Shown here: piece by piece, positions 31,985 to 42,815 of the stretch
Layout of the letters: each line of letters begins with the position of its first letter
How positions within the stretch are numbered: position 1 is the first letter of the stretch
Source: Branchiostoma floridae
Taxonomy: Eukaryota; Chordata; Leptocardii; Amphioxiformes; Branchiostomatidae
DNA: 60,000 nt
Direction: 5' to 3'
Assembly: GCF_000003815.2 (NCBI RefSeq)
Contig: NC_049984.1
Coordinates: forward strand, 26,029,338 to 26,089,337
Made by a program: the position numbers and the translations under genes
Notes under the pieces: model-generated
The model's database searches: none
The model's input: the letters and a program-made list of their open reading frames with translations, nothing else
Told to the model about the DNA's origin: nothing

Positions 31985-32620
31985 GATTGTAATTCCGTAC
32001 CAAGAGGACTTTCCAACCATACCAAGTTGAACTTGCCGGAAGATCGTTTAAGGTTCCGAAAATTCCACCGTATTTACGCGCGCACATCGTTAGCGTTAAG
32101 TTAGGCGAACCTATACTCGAGAATATCTCGGCAACAAAGCACGACATTTGAAAGCGGTTTGCGGATTCCAATTCCATACCAAGGGAACTTTCCAACGATA
32201 CCAAGTTGAACTTGCCGGAAGATCGTTTAAGGTTCCGTATTTACGCGCGTATGTACGCGCGTAAGTGTTCGTTAGCGGTAAGTTAGGTGAACCTTTACTC
32301 GAGAATATCTCGGCAACAAAGCACCATCTTTAAAAGCGGCTTGCGGATTACAATTCCGTACCAAGGGGTCTTCCCAACGATGCCAAGTTGAACTTGCCGG
32401 AAGATCGTTTAAGGTTCCGTATTTACGCGCGTATGTACGCGCGTAAGTGTTCGTTAGCGGTAAGTTAGGTGAACCTTTACTCGAGAATATCTCGGCAACA
32501 AAGCACCATCTTTAAAAGCGGCTTGCGGATTACAATTCCGTACCAAGGGGTCTTCCCAACGATACCAAGTTGAACTTGCCGGAAGGTCGGTTAAGGTTGC
32601 GGAAACTCCGGCGTACATAC
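31985..32620. repeat. Satellite block II (~180 bp, about 3.5 units)
   Basis: Units begin at the AATTCCGTACCAAG motif near 31990, 32169, 32350 and 32533 and carry CAAGTTGAACTTGCCGGAAG, TTTACGCGCG and GAGAATATCTCGGCAAC. Confidence 0.85.
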
Positions 32621-33425
32621 GATAGAACTTCCAGAATCTTAAATAAAGTGTGCGTTACTTTTATCACTTGAATTCTTATAGCAAAACACGTGGCGAGAAG
32701 GTAGAAAGCAATTTGAGTGTTAAAAATTGCTTCGTTACTTTTCTACAAGGCTCGAAAGCGAATGAAGGTTCTCCTGGGGTACCTGATAAGCGAACCTATC
32801 ATTAACAGCAAAGCGCCCCCGTACGATGGAACGTCCAGAATCTTAAACAAAGTGTGTGATACTTTTATCACTTAAATTTCATAGTAAACACGTGGCGAGA
32901 AGGTAGAAAGCAATTTGGTTGCTACAAATTACTTCGTTACTTTTCTACAAGGCTCGAAAGTGAATGAAGGTTCTCCTGAGGTAACCGCTAGGCTAACCCT
33001 CCGGTAACCGAAAAGTTTCACCATACGATGGAACTTCCAGAATCTTAAACAAAGTGTGCGTTACTTTTATCACTTGAATTTCACAGTAAAACGCGTGGCG
33101 AGAAGGTAGAAAGCAATTTGAGTGTTAGAAATTACTTCGTTACTTTTCTACAAGGCTCGATAGTGAATGAAGGTTCCCCTTCGTTAACCGCTAAGCGAAC
33201 CCTTCGGTAACCGCAAAGTGACCCCATATGATGGAACTTCCAGAATCTTAAACAAAGTGTGCGATACTTTTATTACTTTAATTTCATAGTAAAACCCGTG
33301 GCGAGAAGGCAGAAAGCAACTTGAGTGTTAAAAATTACTTCGTTACTTTTCTACAAGGCTCGAAAGCGAATGAAGGTTCGCCTGGGGTGACCGCTAAGCA
33401 AACCCTTCGGTAACCGCAAATAGTA
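32621..33425. repeat. Satellite block III (~204 bp, four units)
   Basis: Units begin GATGGAACTTCCAGAATCTT near 32626, 32824, 33028 and 33232 and contain GTGTGCGTTACTTTTATCAC and TTTCTACAAGGCTCGAAAG. A fifth unit lies apart at 34022-34175. Confidence 0.9.
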
Positions 33426-34021
33426 TGCGGTTTTTATCAATCAATAGCCTACAATGAGACCTGTCTAATGATATAAAGTCTGCCCGGCGGAACTTGCCGC
33501 AAAAGTTTTGATCGCGACATTAGGGAATCACCCTATCCCTGAATAACGGCTAAGGCAAGTGGTTAGGTCACGACTAGAGCGCAAACGATCAGGAATATCT
33601 CAACAAGGACGTGTCAGATGGAACTGCGGTTTTCGTCAATCAGTATCCTACAATGAGACCTATGTAATGATATAAAGTTTGTCTGGACGGAACTTGCCAC
33701 AAAAGTTTTAATCGCGACATTAAGGTATCACCCTACCCCTGAATTACAGCTACGGCTAGCGGTTAGGTCACGACTAGAGCGCAAACGATCAAGAATTTCG
33801 ACAAGGACGTGACAGATTAAACTGCAACTTTCGTCAATCAATAGCCTACAATAAGACCCATCCAATGATATAACGTTTGCTCGGCCGGAACTTTCCGCAA
33901 AAGTTTTGAACGCAGCATTAAGGTATCACCCTATCCCTGAATAACGGCTAAGGCTATCGGTTAGGTCACGACTAGAGTGCAAACGAACAGGAATATCTCG
34001 ACAAGGACGTATCCGATTCAA
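33426..34021. repeat. Satellite block IV (~203 bp, three units)
   Basis: Units near 33430, 33632 and 33832 share TCAATCAATAGCCTACAA, GGAACTTGCCGCAAAAGTTT and TTAGGTCACGACTAGAG. Confidence 0.9.
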
Positions 34022-34175
34022 CTGATGGAACTTCCAGAGTCTTAAACAAAGTTTGCGTTACTTTTATCACTTGTATTTGATAGTAAAACAGGTGGCGGGA
34101 AGGCAGAAACAATTTGAGTGCTAAAAATTACTCCGTTACTTTTTTTTTACAAGGCTCGAAAGTGAATGAAGGTTG
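34022..34175. repeat. Isolated block III unit
   Basis: GATGGAACTTCCAGAGTCTT to ACAAGGCTCGAAAGTGAATG, the same unit as in 32621-33425. Confidence 0.85.
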
Positions 34176-34295
34176 CCGCGGGAGGTGTGGCTCTCCCGAA
34201 ACAGTGGACCTCCATTTAACGTTTGATCCGAGGGACGGCCCTAACATTGCCACCAAAGCGAAATTGGTAAATTTGTGCAAAGCACCTATCGATAG

Positions 34296-34380
34296 GACAC
34301 AAGATCGGTGACACGGCGGGATTCGAGCCATGGATCTCAAGGTGATGAACCAAATATGTTGCCGATTGCTCAACCTAGTA
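34296..34380 (-). ncRNA. tRNA-like sequence, probable SINE head
   Basis: On the minus strand GGTTGAGCAATCGGCA resembles a Pol III A box and GGCTCGAATCCCG a B box ~45 bases later, the layout of a tRNA gene or tRNA-derived SINE promoter. I could not fold a clean acceptor stem, so a SINE head is more likely than a working tRNA. Confidence 0.4.
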
Positions 34381-34552
34381 GTTGGAAAACAATCTTTCTT
34401 TACTATATGTTACACTGTACTCCTTCAAAACAGAAAGAAACTGACAACGTCCTCCTAAATTACTTTTTACCAGGCTGTAAATATTGCTTTACAATCACCC
34501 TGACGTCTTCCGATTCTTCTGACGGTTTAAGACAAGACTATATATAAGGCAA

Positions 34553-34678
34553 ATACACACAAACACAAGCAAACGCACACAAACACATACACACACACAC
34601 ACACACACACATACCCAAACACATACACAAACATACACACAAACGTGCATACGCACACACACACACACACACACATAC
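34553..34678. repeat. (CA)n microsatellite, interrupted
   Basis: ACACAC runs with interspersed AAAC, CATAC and GCAT variants over ~125 bases. Confidence 0.95.
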
Positions 34679-34870
34679 AGATAACACTCTGACGACTTTA
34701 ACTTAGATTATAGTATCGTTCTAGATCCGATTCCAAAACATGTTAAAACTTGCAGTGTCATTCTGCAACAACTTCTGAAACATCTTTCATCGCAAATATC
34801 AAGATTCATGTAGACATGTCCAGGTTTATGAGACGTCATAATAACTTTGATCCCTCCATTTGGAAGATTG
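34679..34870. other. Short spacer
   Basis: Nothing recognised between microsatellite and next satellite block. Confidence 0.3.
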
Positions 34871-35945
34871 GAGGGGGGTGCAGGAAGTATCCGAACATTT
34901 TGCGGTTTTCATTTTTCAATTCCTTACTAAGGGACCTTTTCAACAATACCAAATTTGCCGGGCCGGAACTTGAAACCTAAGTTTTAATCGCGGCATTAAG
35001 TCATCAACCTACCCGTTGCCGTGACAAGCGGTGTCTCAAAAAAGTGCTAGCGGTTGCGCCTAAACCGGGCCGGTATGATCAAGAATATCTCGAGAAGAGA
35101 GTATCCAACGAATTTTGCGGTTTTCATCTTTCAATTCCTTACTAAGGGACCTTTCCAACCATACCAAGTTTGCCGGGCCGGAACTTGAAACCTAAGTTTA
35201 AATCCCGACATTAAGTCATCAACCTACCCGTGGCCGTGACAAGCGGTGTCTCAAAAAAGGGCTAGCGATTGCGCCTAAACCGGGCCGGTATGATCAAGAA
35301 TATCTCGAGAAGGAAATATCCGAACATTTTGCGGTTTTCATCTTTCAATTGCTTACTAAGGGACTATTCCAACCATATCAAGTTTGTCTGGCCAGAACTT
35401 GAACCCTAAGTCTAAATTGCGACATTAAGTCATCAACCTACCCGTTGCCGTTACAAGCGGTGTCTCAAAAAAGTGCTAGCGGTTGCGCCTAAACAGGGCC
35501 GGTATGATCAAGAATATCTCGAGAAGGAAGTATCGGAACATTTTGCGATTTTCATCTTTCAATTCCTTACGAAAGGACCTTTCCAACCATACCAAGTTTT
35601 TTGAACCAGAACTTGAACCCTAAGTTTAAATCGCGACATTAAGTCATCAACCTACCCGTTGCCGTGACAAGCGGTGTCTCAAAAAAGGGCTGGCGATTGC
35701 GCCTAAACCGGACCGGTATGATCAAGAATATCTCGAGAAGGAAATATCCGAACATTTTGCGGTTTTCATCTTTCAATTGCTTACTAAGGGACTATTTCAA
35801 CCATACCAACTTTGCCTGGCCGGAACTTGAACCCTAAGTCTAAATTGCGACATTAGGTCATCAACCTACCCGGTGCCGTGACAAGCGGTGTCTCAAAAAA
35901 GTGCTAGCGGTTGCGCCTAAACCGGGCCGCTATGATCAAAAATAT
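34871..35945. repeat. Satellite block V (~215 bp, five units)
   Basis: Units near 34888, 35103, 35320, 35536 and 35751 share GTATCCGAACATTTTGCGGT-type starts, CAAGTTTGCCGGGCCGGAAC, AAGTCATCAACCTACCCG and CAAGAATATCTCGAGAAG. The last unit breaks off at about 35945. Confidence 0.92.
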
Positions 35946-36390
35946 CATTTTTTTGCAACCCACGACATGTATATGCTTTTTTTGAAGCTGCTATGTAGTA
36001 TATACAGTATGGCTGAAAACTTTTTTGATCTTGGAAACGACCGAAAATTCATGCGCGCGCGGATGTCATCTATCAACGTGACTTAGCGTTAGGTAGCTAA
36101 CGTATGTAGCTCTTGTGTTATTATAATGAATGTTAACGGCCCATTTATACCTGTATTCAACAAATTGTAACGAGGAAGCCACCTACCTTAGACATTTGTG
36201 TACCACCAGCGACCAGTCCAGTAGAATATCTTCGCGTAGAATCCCTGTTCTTTGTTGTTGTTGTTGTGGTCCTTGTTTAATGGACCAAATGTTTTAAAAG
36301 GGCCGCGAGAATTGTTTAGAGAAATATCTCGAACTTAGTGACTTTGAGCAGCGTTCCGGTACCTGTAAGATTAGAATTAGTGCCCACCCC
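35946..36390. other. Stretch without recognised gene
   Basis: Contains a GCGCGCGGATGTCATC motif near 36055 resembling one at 2255, and a GTTGTTGTTGTTGTGG run near 36257. Confidence 0.35.
36164..36197 (+). repeat. Direct repeat ATTGTAACGAGGAAGCCACC, copy 1
   Basis: The 33-base segment recurs at 37204-37236 with two differences and one indel; the pair flanks the 36.4-kb retrotransposon end and the fold-back element. Confidence 0.8.
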
Positions 36391-36394
36391 CTGG

Positions 36395-36815
36395 AAATAG
36401 AAAGGGGGAGATACATGAAGCTCCTGTGTCTGAGAGGATTTGTAAATATTGCCCCTCAAATGCTGTGGAAGACGAGAGTCATTTTATCTCTAGTTGTTCT
36501 TTTTATGATGATATAAGAAACCAACTATTTATGAGTGTATCCAAAATACACGCTTACTTTCCATCTATCCCTGACAATGAAAAATCAGTCCTATTATTAA
36601 AATCAAAGAACCCACACATTATGAAAGAAGTGGGTAAATTCGTCTTCCACTGCCTAAAAAGAAGAAGTCAAACCCGATAAAACTAGTATAATGTACACTT
36701 CAGTAGCACAGTATAATCATAGAATGTAGTTCCTAGCACCTTTGTATTTTCCTTATTATACATGTTGTTTGTACCTGCAATTAGCCCTCGGGCAAGAACT
36801 TGCAATAAACATTAC
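36395..36815 (+). pseudogene. Non-LTR retrotransposon 3' end (second copy type)
   Basis: Reads SERICKYCPSNAVEDESHFI and SSCSFYDDIRNQLF, then to a stop at 36680. C-x-x-C...V-E-D-E-x-H-F-I-x-x-C-x-x-Y/F is the terminal cysteine motif of CR1/L2-like ORF2. The 3' UTR ends GCAATAAACATTA at 36804. Severely 5'-truncated. Confidence 0.7.
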
Positions 36816-36995
36816 TTACTATAAATATTGGAAAATAGGGAACATATCTTGCATATACACATGTAATAAAAAAGGACATTTCTTTCGTTGGTGTATAAAG
36901 CACAGTCAACAATAAAGTGACACGTATTCTCTATTATCAACATAACATAGATAATCTTATTGATGATTAGTAAATAAACTCTTTTACAGAGGTTG

Positions 36996-37183
36996 GAACA
37001 CATGTGCGGCGACAGGAATTCTAGGTAATATGACAATGCGTATTAAGGCCCCGAAATTGAAAACAAAACCTGTCAGGACATTGTTATGCAAATGAAACAA
37101 TGGTCAAGACAAGGACTGTCAACAATTTCGGCGCCTTATCCTTTAACGTATTACCTAGAATTACATTCGCCGCACATGCGTTC
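36996..37183. mobile_element. Fold-back (MITE-like) element
   Basis: Arms 36996-37049 and 37123-37183 are inverted copies (ATGTGCGGCG, AATTCTAGGTAATA and CCGAAATTG are shared) around a ~73-base centre. No coding capacity, as expected for a MITE. Confidence 0.75.
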
Positions 37184-37203
37184 TGATCTCTGTGAAATGA
37201 CTT

Positions 37204-37236
37204 ATTGTAACGAGGAAGCCACCCACCTCAGACATT
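37204..37236 (+). repeat. Direct repeat, copy 2
   Basis: ATTGTAACGAGGAAGCCACC again, followed by CACCTCAGACATT. Confidence 0.8.
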
Positions 37237-37691
37237 GTGCAAATACAGGCCGCCAGTGACGTCACTCATGATTCAAATTTCCCTGAAATGCGAAAATCCT
37301 GCTGACGGTACCACGTGCCCGAATTTTAATAAAAGAAGCCCAACATATTTCTAGAATTCTTAAGTCCACAACAGGCACCGCATTCCTAGACTGCAATCAG
37401 TATCCAAGTATATGAAGCTACTGATGAGAACAAATCCGATACTCAATGTGTGTTTTGATCGGTCCACCATCTTGGATGCCCGCTGTCTCGTACCCAGAAC
37501 ACTGTGTGATAATCTAATCTGGACAAGAGATGAGAGAATACAGGCTTTTCATTGACGTCATACTAATTATTATTTGAATACTCCGACGACCATTTTGGCG
37601 GGTAATTGAATTAAGCAGTAGCATCTTCATGTGGTTAACAGACTACGCTGTAATCCAACATGGCGCAGATTACGTTAAATGAAAAGCATAT
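37237..37691. other. Stretch without recognised gene
   Basis: Nothing recognised. Confidence 0.35.
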
Positions 37692-37910
37692 ATCTTCTTC
37701 TTTTCTACTGCTCAGCGCCCTTTGACGGGGATTAATAGCAGTGCGCATGCTTGTTAGTTACAGGTGATAGTGCCTTACAAACATAGGGAAAATAAAGGCA
37801 AAAACATAAGGGAACATAAACAACTGATCTGTGGGTGCAAAAGACAAGACAAGTGAATGCGGTGGGGTTAGTGTTATTTACATATATATACAAGGACATG
37901 TATGGGCGAC

Positions 37911-38636
37911 TCAATGCAGCAGGGCCCTCCCCAGCTCAGTTTTGAACTGGGAGAGAGACCCCGCCTCCGCCACACCAGGCTCAAGTTCATTCCACTCCTC
38001 GACGGTACGAGGGATGAACGAGAGCCTATAGAAGTTGGATTTGCTCGCGATGGCCTGCAGCTTGAAAGCGTGGTTGGTGCGGCGGGAGCATCGAGTCGCC
38101 AGGACCAGTTTGGATGCATGTGAGACAGAAATGTTGTTGTGGATGATTTTATACATGGTAATGAGTCTGGCGCTCTTTCTTCTGGATTGCAATGACTGCC
38201 AACCCAGTTGATTGATTAGAGCAGTGACAGAGCATGTGTCTCGTTGGTAGTTGTTTGTTACATACCGGGCCGCTCGTCGCTGGACCATCTCAACCTTCCT
38301 CACCTGTTCTTGGGTGTGTGGGTCCCACACACTGCAGGCAAACTCCAGGTGGGGTCTTACCAGGGCCTTGTAGGCCCTCTCCTTTGCCGCAGTGCTGGCA
38401 ACCCGCAGGCAGCGTCTTAGCATGCCCATTGTTTTGTTGGCCTTCGATGTTACGGTGTCGACGTGGCTGCCCCATGTAAACTTGGAGGAGATGGTGACCC
38501 CAATGTATTTGGTGGTACTTACCTTGTTTAGTGGGTGGCTGTGAAGGCTGTATGTGTGGGTGATGGGTGTTTTGGACGATGTTATGGTCATTACCTCACA
38601 CTTAGATGGATTAAACTCCATCAGCCACCTGTGTTC
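37911..38636 (-). pseudogene. CR1-like ORF2 C-terminal domain
   Basis: Reads MEFNPSKCEVMTITSSKTPI, YIGVTISSKFTWGSHVDTVT, ALVRPHLEFACSVWDPHTQE, VQRRAARYVTNNY and ends in a stop at 37911. F-N-x-x-K-C-x-V and L-V-R-P-x-L-E-Y/F-A-x-x-x-W-D-P are conserved RT-thumb and downstream motifs of this clade. It continues the RT frame below after a single TAA at 38637-38639, within the peptide NICL-stop-EHRWLM. Confidence 0.85.
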
Positions 38637-39275
38637 TTAGAGACAGATGTTATCTATGTCTTCCTGTAGCTTATTGCAATCAGAGCTGTCATGGATGGGC
38701 ATCTGCAGAATGCAATCATCGGCGAAAAGCCTCACCTTTGCATTTGCAGCGTGTTCTGGGAGATCGTTAATGTATGCTAGGAAGAGGATGGGCCCCAGCA
38801 CAGTGCCCTGGGGAACGCCCGAGGTCACTGGCATAGGGTCCGAACGCTCTCCATCAAGCACAACCGTTTGGGACCGACCCAGCAGGAAATTCTGTATCCA
38901 GACAAGGGTGTTCCCTCGGACACCGTAGTACTGTAGTTTGTGTAGCAGTCTACGGTGTGGGACTTTATCGAACGCCTTAGCGAAGTCCATAAAAACGAGG
39001 TCTGTCTGGATTCCGTTGTTCCTGTTGACGGCCAAGTCATCAGTTAGTGAGAGCAATTGAGTCTCACATGACTTGCCATGGCTGAAACCGTGGAGGTCAT
39101 ACAAAATGTTGTTAGCCTGAAAGTGCTCATGGTGCTAGCAATGATGTGTTCCATTATCTTACAACAGATAGATGTGAGTGAGATTGGGCGGTAGTTTTCT
39201 GGTTTGGAGCGGTCACCTTTTTTGTACACTGGGGCTATGTTAGCCTCTTTCCAAGCCTCGGGCACAATGCCGGTG
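38637..39275 (-). pseudogene. CR1-like reverse transcriptase domain
   Basis: From upstream: PEAWKEANIAPVYKKGDRSK and PENYRPISLTSICCKIMEHI; after a one-base shift near 39115, DLHGFSHGKSCETQLLSLTD, VFMDFAKAFDKVPHRRLLHK, GVPQGTVLGPILFLAYINDL and VRLFADDCILQMPI. These are RT motifs in the usual order; D in FMDFAKAFD and the FADD pair are the catalytic aspartates, all intact. The product would copy the element RNA at the target nick. The shift and the TAA at 38637 prevent translation. Confidence 0.92.
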
Positions 39276-39389
39276 TCTAGGCTTCTCTGGAATATGACTT
39301 GAAGGATGGGACTGAGGACTGGACTGAGGACTGGAGTTCCTTCAGGACATGGGCATGAACTTGATCTGGCCCAGAGGCTTTGTGGATGT

Positions 39390-40366
39390 TTAAATTCCCC
39401 AACAGTTTGTCAACACCGGTGCACTCACCTCTATTTGGATGTCCTCCATAGAGACATGAGGACTAGGTCCTAAGTCTGGTAGGGGGTCATCTGAGGGCTC
39501 ATTGGTGAAAACAGATTGAAACTGTTGATTGAGTAGGTCAGCTTTAGACTTACTGTCTGACACCAAGGTACCATTGTTCCTAAGATGGGAAACACCAGAC
39601 CTCTCTGACTTAATGGATTTAAGAAAACTCCAGAACTTCTTGGTGCCTTGCTTTGCAGGGGGGTTATTGGTGTTATCACTAGTATCTCCTGGTACGGGTA
39701 TGTCAGTTATAATAGATTCAATGTACTGCCAGTAGCATTCCTTTAACTTTTTCTTGATTTCTTTTTTGTACTGGTTCAACTTGTCTTTTCTCTCAAGAGA
39801 AGTTTGACCTAGGGTCTTTCTATAGCATCTGTCCCTTTTCCTCATTAGCCGTTTGAGGTCAGGGGTAACATATGGTAGGTGGCGTTTGGCACCTACCATT
39901 TTGGAGGGAACATATTTGTCAACACATTGAGATAATTTGGATGAAAAAGCATTATATAGATCATCAGCAGTAGCGTCCCCCTGGGCCAAGTCAAGGAATT
40001 CAGTTTGGAAATCTTCCATCTCATCCCGGAACTTCTCCCAGTTAGTACGCTTATATTGTAGGATTTTGCGAGGTTTGGCTTTTGTTTTCCGAGGGTGGAT
40101 GTCTGCCTCTACAAAGACTATGTCGTGGTCTCCTACAGGAGGTAAGGTGTTAATTCTGTTCACACAACTATCAATGGACATGAGAACAAGATCCAGAGTA
40201 TTGTCATTCCTAGTGGGCCTACCAACAACCTGGGACAGGTTCTGATCACACAACAGCTCCAGAAACTGCCTGTGCAGACCCGGGTAGGGACAGCCGGGCT
40301 TGAGGACTGGGTGCTGAGGATCAGACCAATCCCATCCAGGGAAGTTAAAGCTGGGTTCCTATTCCT
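39390..40366 (-). pseudogene. CR1-like endonuclease C-terminus and linker
   Basis: Begins FNFPGWDWSDPQHPVLKP and YPGLHRQFLELLCDQNLSQV, then VGRPTRNDNTLDLVLMS and VGDHDIVFVEADIHPR. The N-F-P-x-x-D-W and S-D-H/GDHD regions are the last APE-type endonuclease motifs; the D of the usual GDFN is changed (PSFN). The linker (KRTNWEKFRDEMEDFQTEFL, LPYVTPDLKRLMRKRDRCYR, GTKKFWSFLKSIKSERSG) follows. A 12-base tandem duplication (GGACTGAGGACT type) at 39306-39330 lies between linker and RT. The first half of the endonuclease is truncated. Confidence 0.85.
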
Positions 40367-40788
40367 CAATAATTCACCGCTTCGTTAGCAAGCAGAAAAT
40401 GCGTCTAACATGTTTCAGAAATTGCTGGGGAGAGATACGGCGATTTTTAGCAGGGCAGCCCGATTTTTTCGGCCCTTCTAACTTTGTCCGGCCTTTATTT
40501 GAAATTTGGCCCCTTCCAACAACCTTCCAAATGGTGTAATCTAAGTGATGACAATGGGTTTTTAATTAATTAATTTGTACGTGAGTCATGAAGTGGTTGT
40601 GGAACGATGTTGCGATTTTCAAAAACTTCTCTTGGCCCCTCTGACATATCTTCATATCTTGCACGCCCGTGAAAACGTGGTCCACGTCACAATCTTTTCA
40701 AAATGGAATGATCTAAGTTAATCAATCACATTGTTACCTGACAATATCTATTACTCTAAAGATACTTTAGGGGCTGCATCGCCCTGTT
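40367..40788. other. Stretch without recognised gene
   Basis: Nothing recognised. Confidence 0.35.
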
Positions 40789-40960
40789 CCAGTGTACTGT
40801 GAACCTGTAACACCTAGCTACAGTGCACTGTGAACCTGTAACACCTAGCTCCAGTACAAAGTGAACCTGTAACACCTAGCTCCAGTGTACTGTGAACCTG
40901 TAACACCTAGCTCCAGTGCACTGTGAACCTGTAACACCTAGCTCCAGTGCAATGTGAACT
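40789..40960 (+). repeat. 31-bp minisatellite, about 5.5 copies
   Basis: Unit starts CCAGTGTACTGTGAACCTGT and ends AACACCTAGCT; copies differ by one or two bases. Confidence 0.95.
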
Positions 40961-41544
40961 AGTTAGTAATTAGAGCCCTTTATCAATCTTATTTGATTCC
41001 GTTTTGAGTTACACCACTTCAAATGTGCTAATCAAAGACCATCAAACTATTGTTGAGCGTACATTTGTGTGGGAGAGTAACTTCTAAATGTTATTGCACC
41101 TGTTAATAGTGTGATGAACTCAAGTATGATGAAGTAACAGTGATCCATTTACTAGCTCTCCCGAGGTTACAAAAATGCAACTTTCATAAAAACGACAATT
41201 GAACCATTGATATAGTTACCGTAGCGTACGCCATTTTTATATATGCGCACTCATGTTTTGTGTTGAAAAGAAGAGTATTTATATATATAAATTGAGATTG
41301 AGATTTACCCACGAACTGACCTCAGTTCGCAAGTCTAATGATTCAATTCTTAATTTTAAGTCTGTACGTATGTTCACTTATATGTGCATTTGTTTTGTGT
41401 AATTGCGTGTGTCCTTTTATTGAGCCCTGGAAGATCAAACCCATGCTAAAGGGCATCCCAATAAAGTCATCACGAAGACGCCGAGTTCTTCTTGTTTTGT
41501 CTCATGTTTTTATGTGTTTTATAATGTTAAAAGAACATTTTTTG
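40961..41544. other. Stretch without recognised gene
   Basis: AT-rich with a TATATATA tract near 41280; nothing recognised. Confidence 0.35.
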
Positions 41545-41690
41545 AAAGAACGGTACTTCGAAAAACCCCAGTTTAGCCTCCATACGCTTCTTACGTCATC
41601 ATCCAGGCTGCACCGAATAATACCCTTCCCGAGGCCTAACGGAATGTACACAAGCGCCACCAGAAAATAGTGCGACCGTAAAGAAAACGT
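41545..41690 (-). repeat. Inverted repeat, right arm of the 12.7-kb bracket
   Basis: Reverse complement matches 28942-29075 (GGTACTTCGAAAAACCCC, CGTCATCATCCAG and TACACAAGCGCC). Confidence 0.75.
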
Positions 41691-42481
41691 GTAAAGAATA
41701 TTTATCTCGTCATATTTGACTACGTGACTGATTTGAGACTGTTTAATTCTAATGTTTGTAATTTTTTACGTAAGTCTTTCATTTGATGGTTAGCTGCGAT
41801 ATCCCAGTTGTTTACGCTCATTGATACAAGAGATGTGCTCCTGTTCTGTGTGGATTCAGTCAGTGCAGGGCGGCCATTCTGAGGTGAGGTTAGAACTGCT
41901 GGTACAGTATTTGACTGCGTATTCTACACTTATTTTTACTTCAAAAAGCTTCGCAGGTAACTTGTACTTGGTTCGGTGGTAGTATGGATATTTGAGGTTG
42001 GAAAGAAACATTGCTGGTGAGGAAAAATCGTTGTTTTATGAGGGTTACGGCGACCTTACGTTAGGGAATATTCTGGCGTTGAAACCGCAAGGAAAAATAT
42101 TAATTTTCTCCGGGATTCTTTGCATTATTGGCGTACTAGTATTGAAATTTTTGTTACTTTTTGTGTGGTATCTGGAGGCTACATGGAGACGATTCTAATG
42201 TGATTTTCTTGAGTGTAAAGGTTGGTTTCTGTTACCGAGTTCTGTTTCAATTTCATAGAACTAAGGACCGGGATGGCGTGGTCGGGGCACACCGACGAAC
42301 GGGTTCTTTGTGTTCACTGGATCGTGTAAACCGCCTTGTACGTCACAGCTTTGTACGTCCCAGCCGCCAAGCCACGTAGTGAATGGAACAGAATTGGAAC
42401 GGACTTTATTTGCAGAAGAGATCAATCCGCCGTCCATAGCAACGCCGTTGCTAAGGACACCATTTTTTCCGCGCCAGGGGG
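41691..42481. other. Region upstream of the giant gene
   Basis: No recognised gene. A short divergent palindrome TAGCAACGCCGTTGCTA at about 42436 lies 30-45 bases before the proposed first ATG. It is a plausible promoter-proximal element, but no TATA box is obvious. Confidence 0.35.
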
Positions 42482-42547
42482 ATGAAATTTCATCCGAGTT
42501 TGACAGCGAATTGCAACATCATGTGCGGCCTCTTCGGCGAAATGGCG
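42482..42547 (+). CDS. Proposed first coding exon of the giant gene
   Basis: ATG at 42482 is preceded in frame by a TAA, reads MKFHPSLTANCNIMCGLFGE then MA, and ends at a perfect ATGGCG|GTAAGT donor in phase 0. The long exon starts in phase 0 after TTGTTTCAG at 43470. The fit (consensus donor, matching phase, first ATG after a stop) supports the link, but no transcript is available. Without this exon the first in-frame ATG of the long exon lies after the SGNH serine. Confidence 0.4.
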
Positions 42548-42654
42548 GTAAGTGCGGGTTGTGTTTTCCATGTGCTCTCTATACAACTCATTTCTGTCGG
42601 GTTTACAGCGATTTTAGCAAAGTTTCATGGTTTAATTCAGGACACAGCGAAATC

Positions 42655-42815
42655 AGCAAAATGGCCGCCCCATGAAAAGCAAATTTTAGACGATTTTCAG
42701 AATGACGGCAAACACTTTACGCCCTTTCGTATGTCTAAAATGAATACTGAGTTAGAGTTGTTGAACATTCCTTCATATCTCACTGGAATATCTTGTTGGT
42801 TTGAAATCTGGGTAG
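42655..42815 (+). repeat. Flanking repeat, left copy
   Basis: Diverged direct-orientation match to 53535-53690: AAAATG-CCGC, GGCAAA--CTTTACGCCCTT and TTGTTGGTTTGAA occur in the same order and similar spacing. It falls inside the proposed intron. Confidence 0.5.

Larger units (their letters stand above)
37692..40366 (-). mobile_element. CR1/Jockey-group non-LTR retrotransposon, 5'-truncated
   Basis: A minus-strand element with endonuclease C-terminus, RT and C-terminal domain in order, a ~215-base 3' UTR and a 3' end reading CGCTGAGCAGTAGAAAAGAA and a GAA-rich tail. The left (5') limit is inside the endonuclease at FNFPGWDW. One stop and about two frameshifts make it inactive, but long readable frames show it is fairly young. 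Confidence 0.9.

Noticed and set aside
34128-34373. 81-codon frames on both strands around 34.2 kb
   Set aside because: They cover a satellite unit and a tRNA-like SINE head; no coding evidence.
37902-40245. Plus-strand frames of 60-100 codons within the CR1-like element
   Set aside because: They are antisense shadows of the minus-strand ORF2.
40789-40960. Regular repeats that might suggest a CRISPR array
   Set aside because: Units are directly abutting with no unique spacers; a minisatellite in a eukaryotic genome.
42420-42460. RFX X-box from the TAGCAAC/GTTGCTA palindrome
   Set aside because: The half-sites are in the opposite (divergent) order to an X-box.
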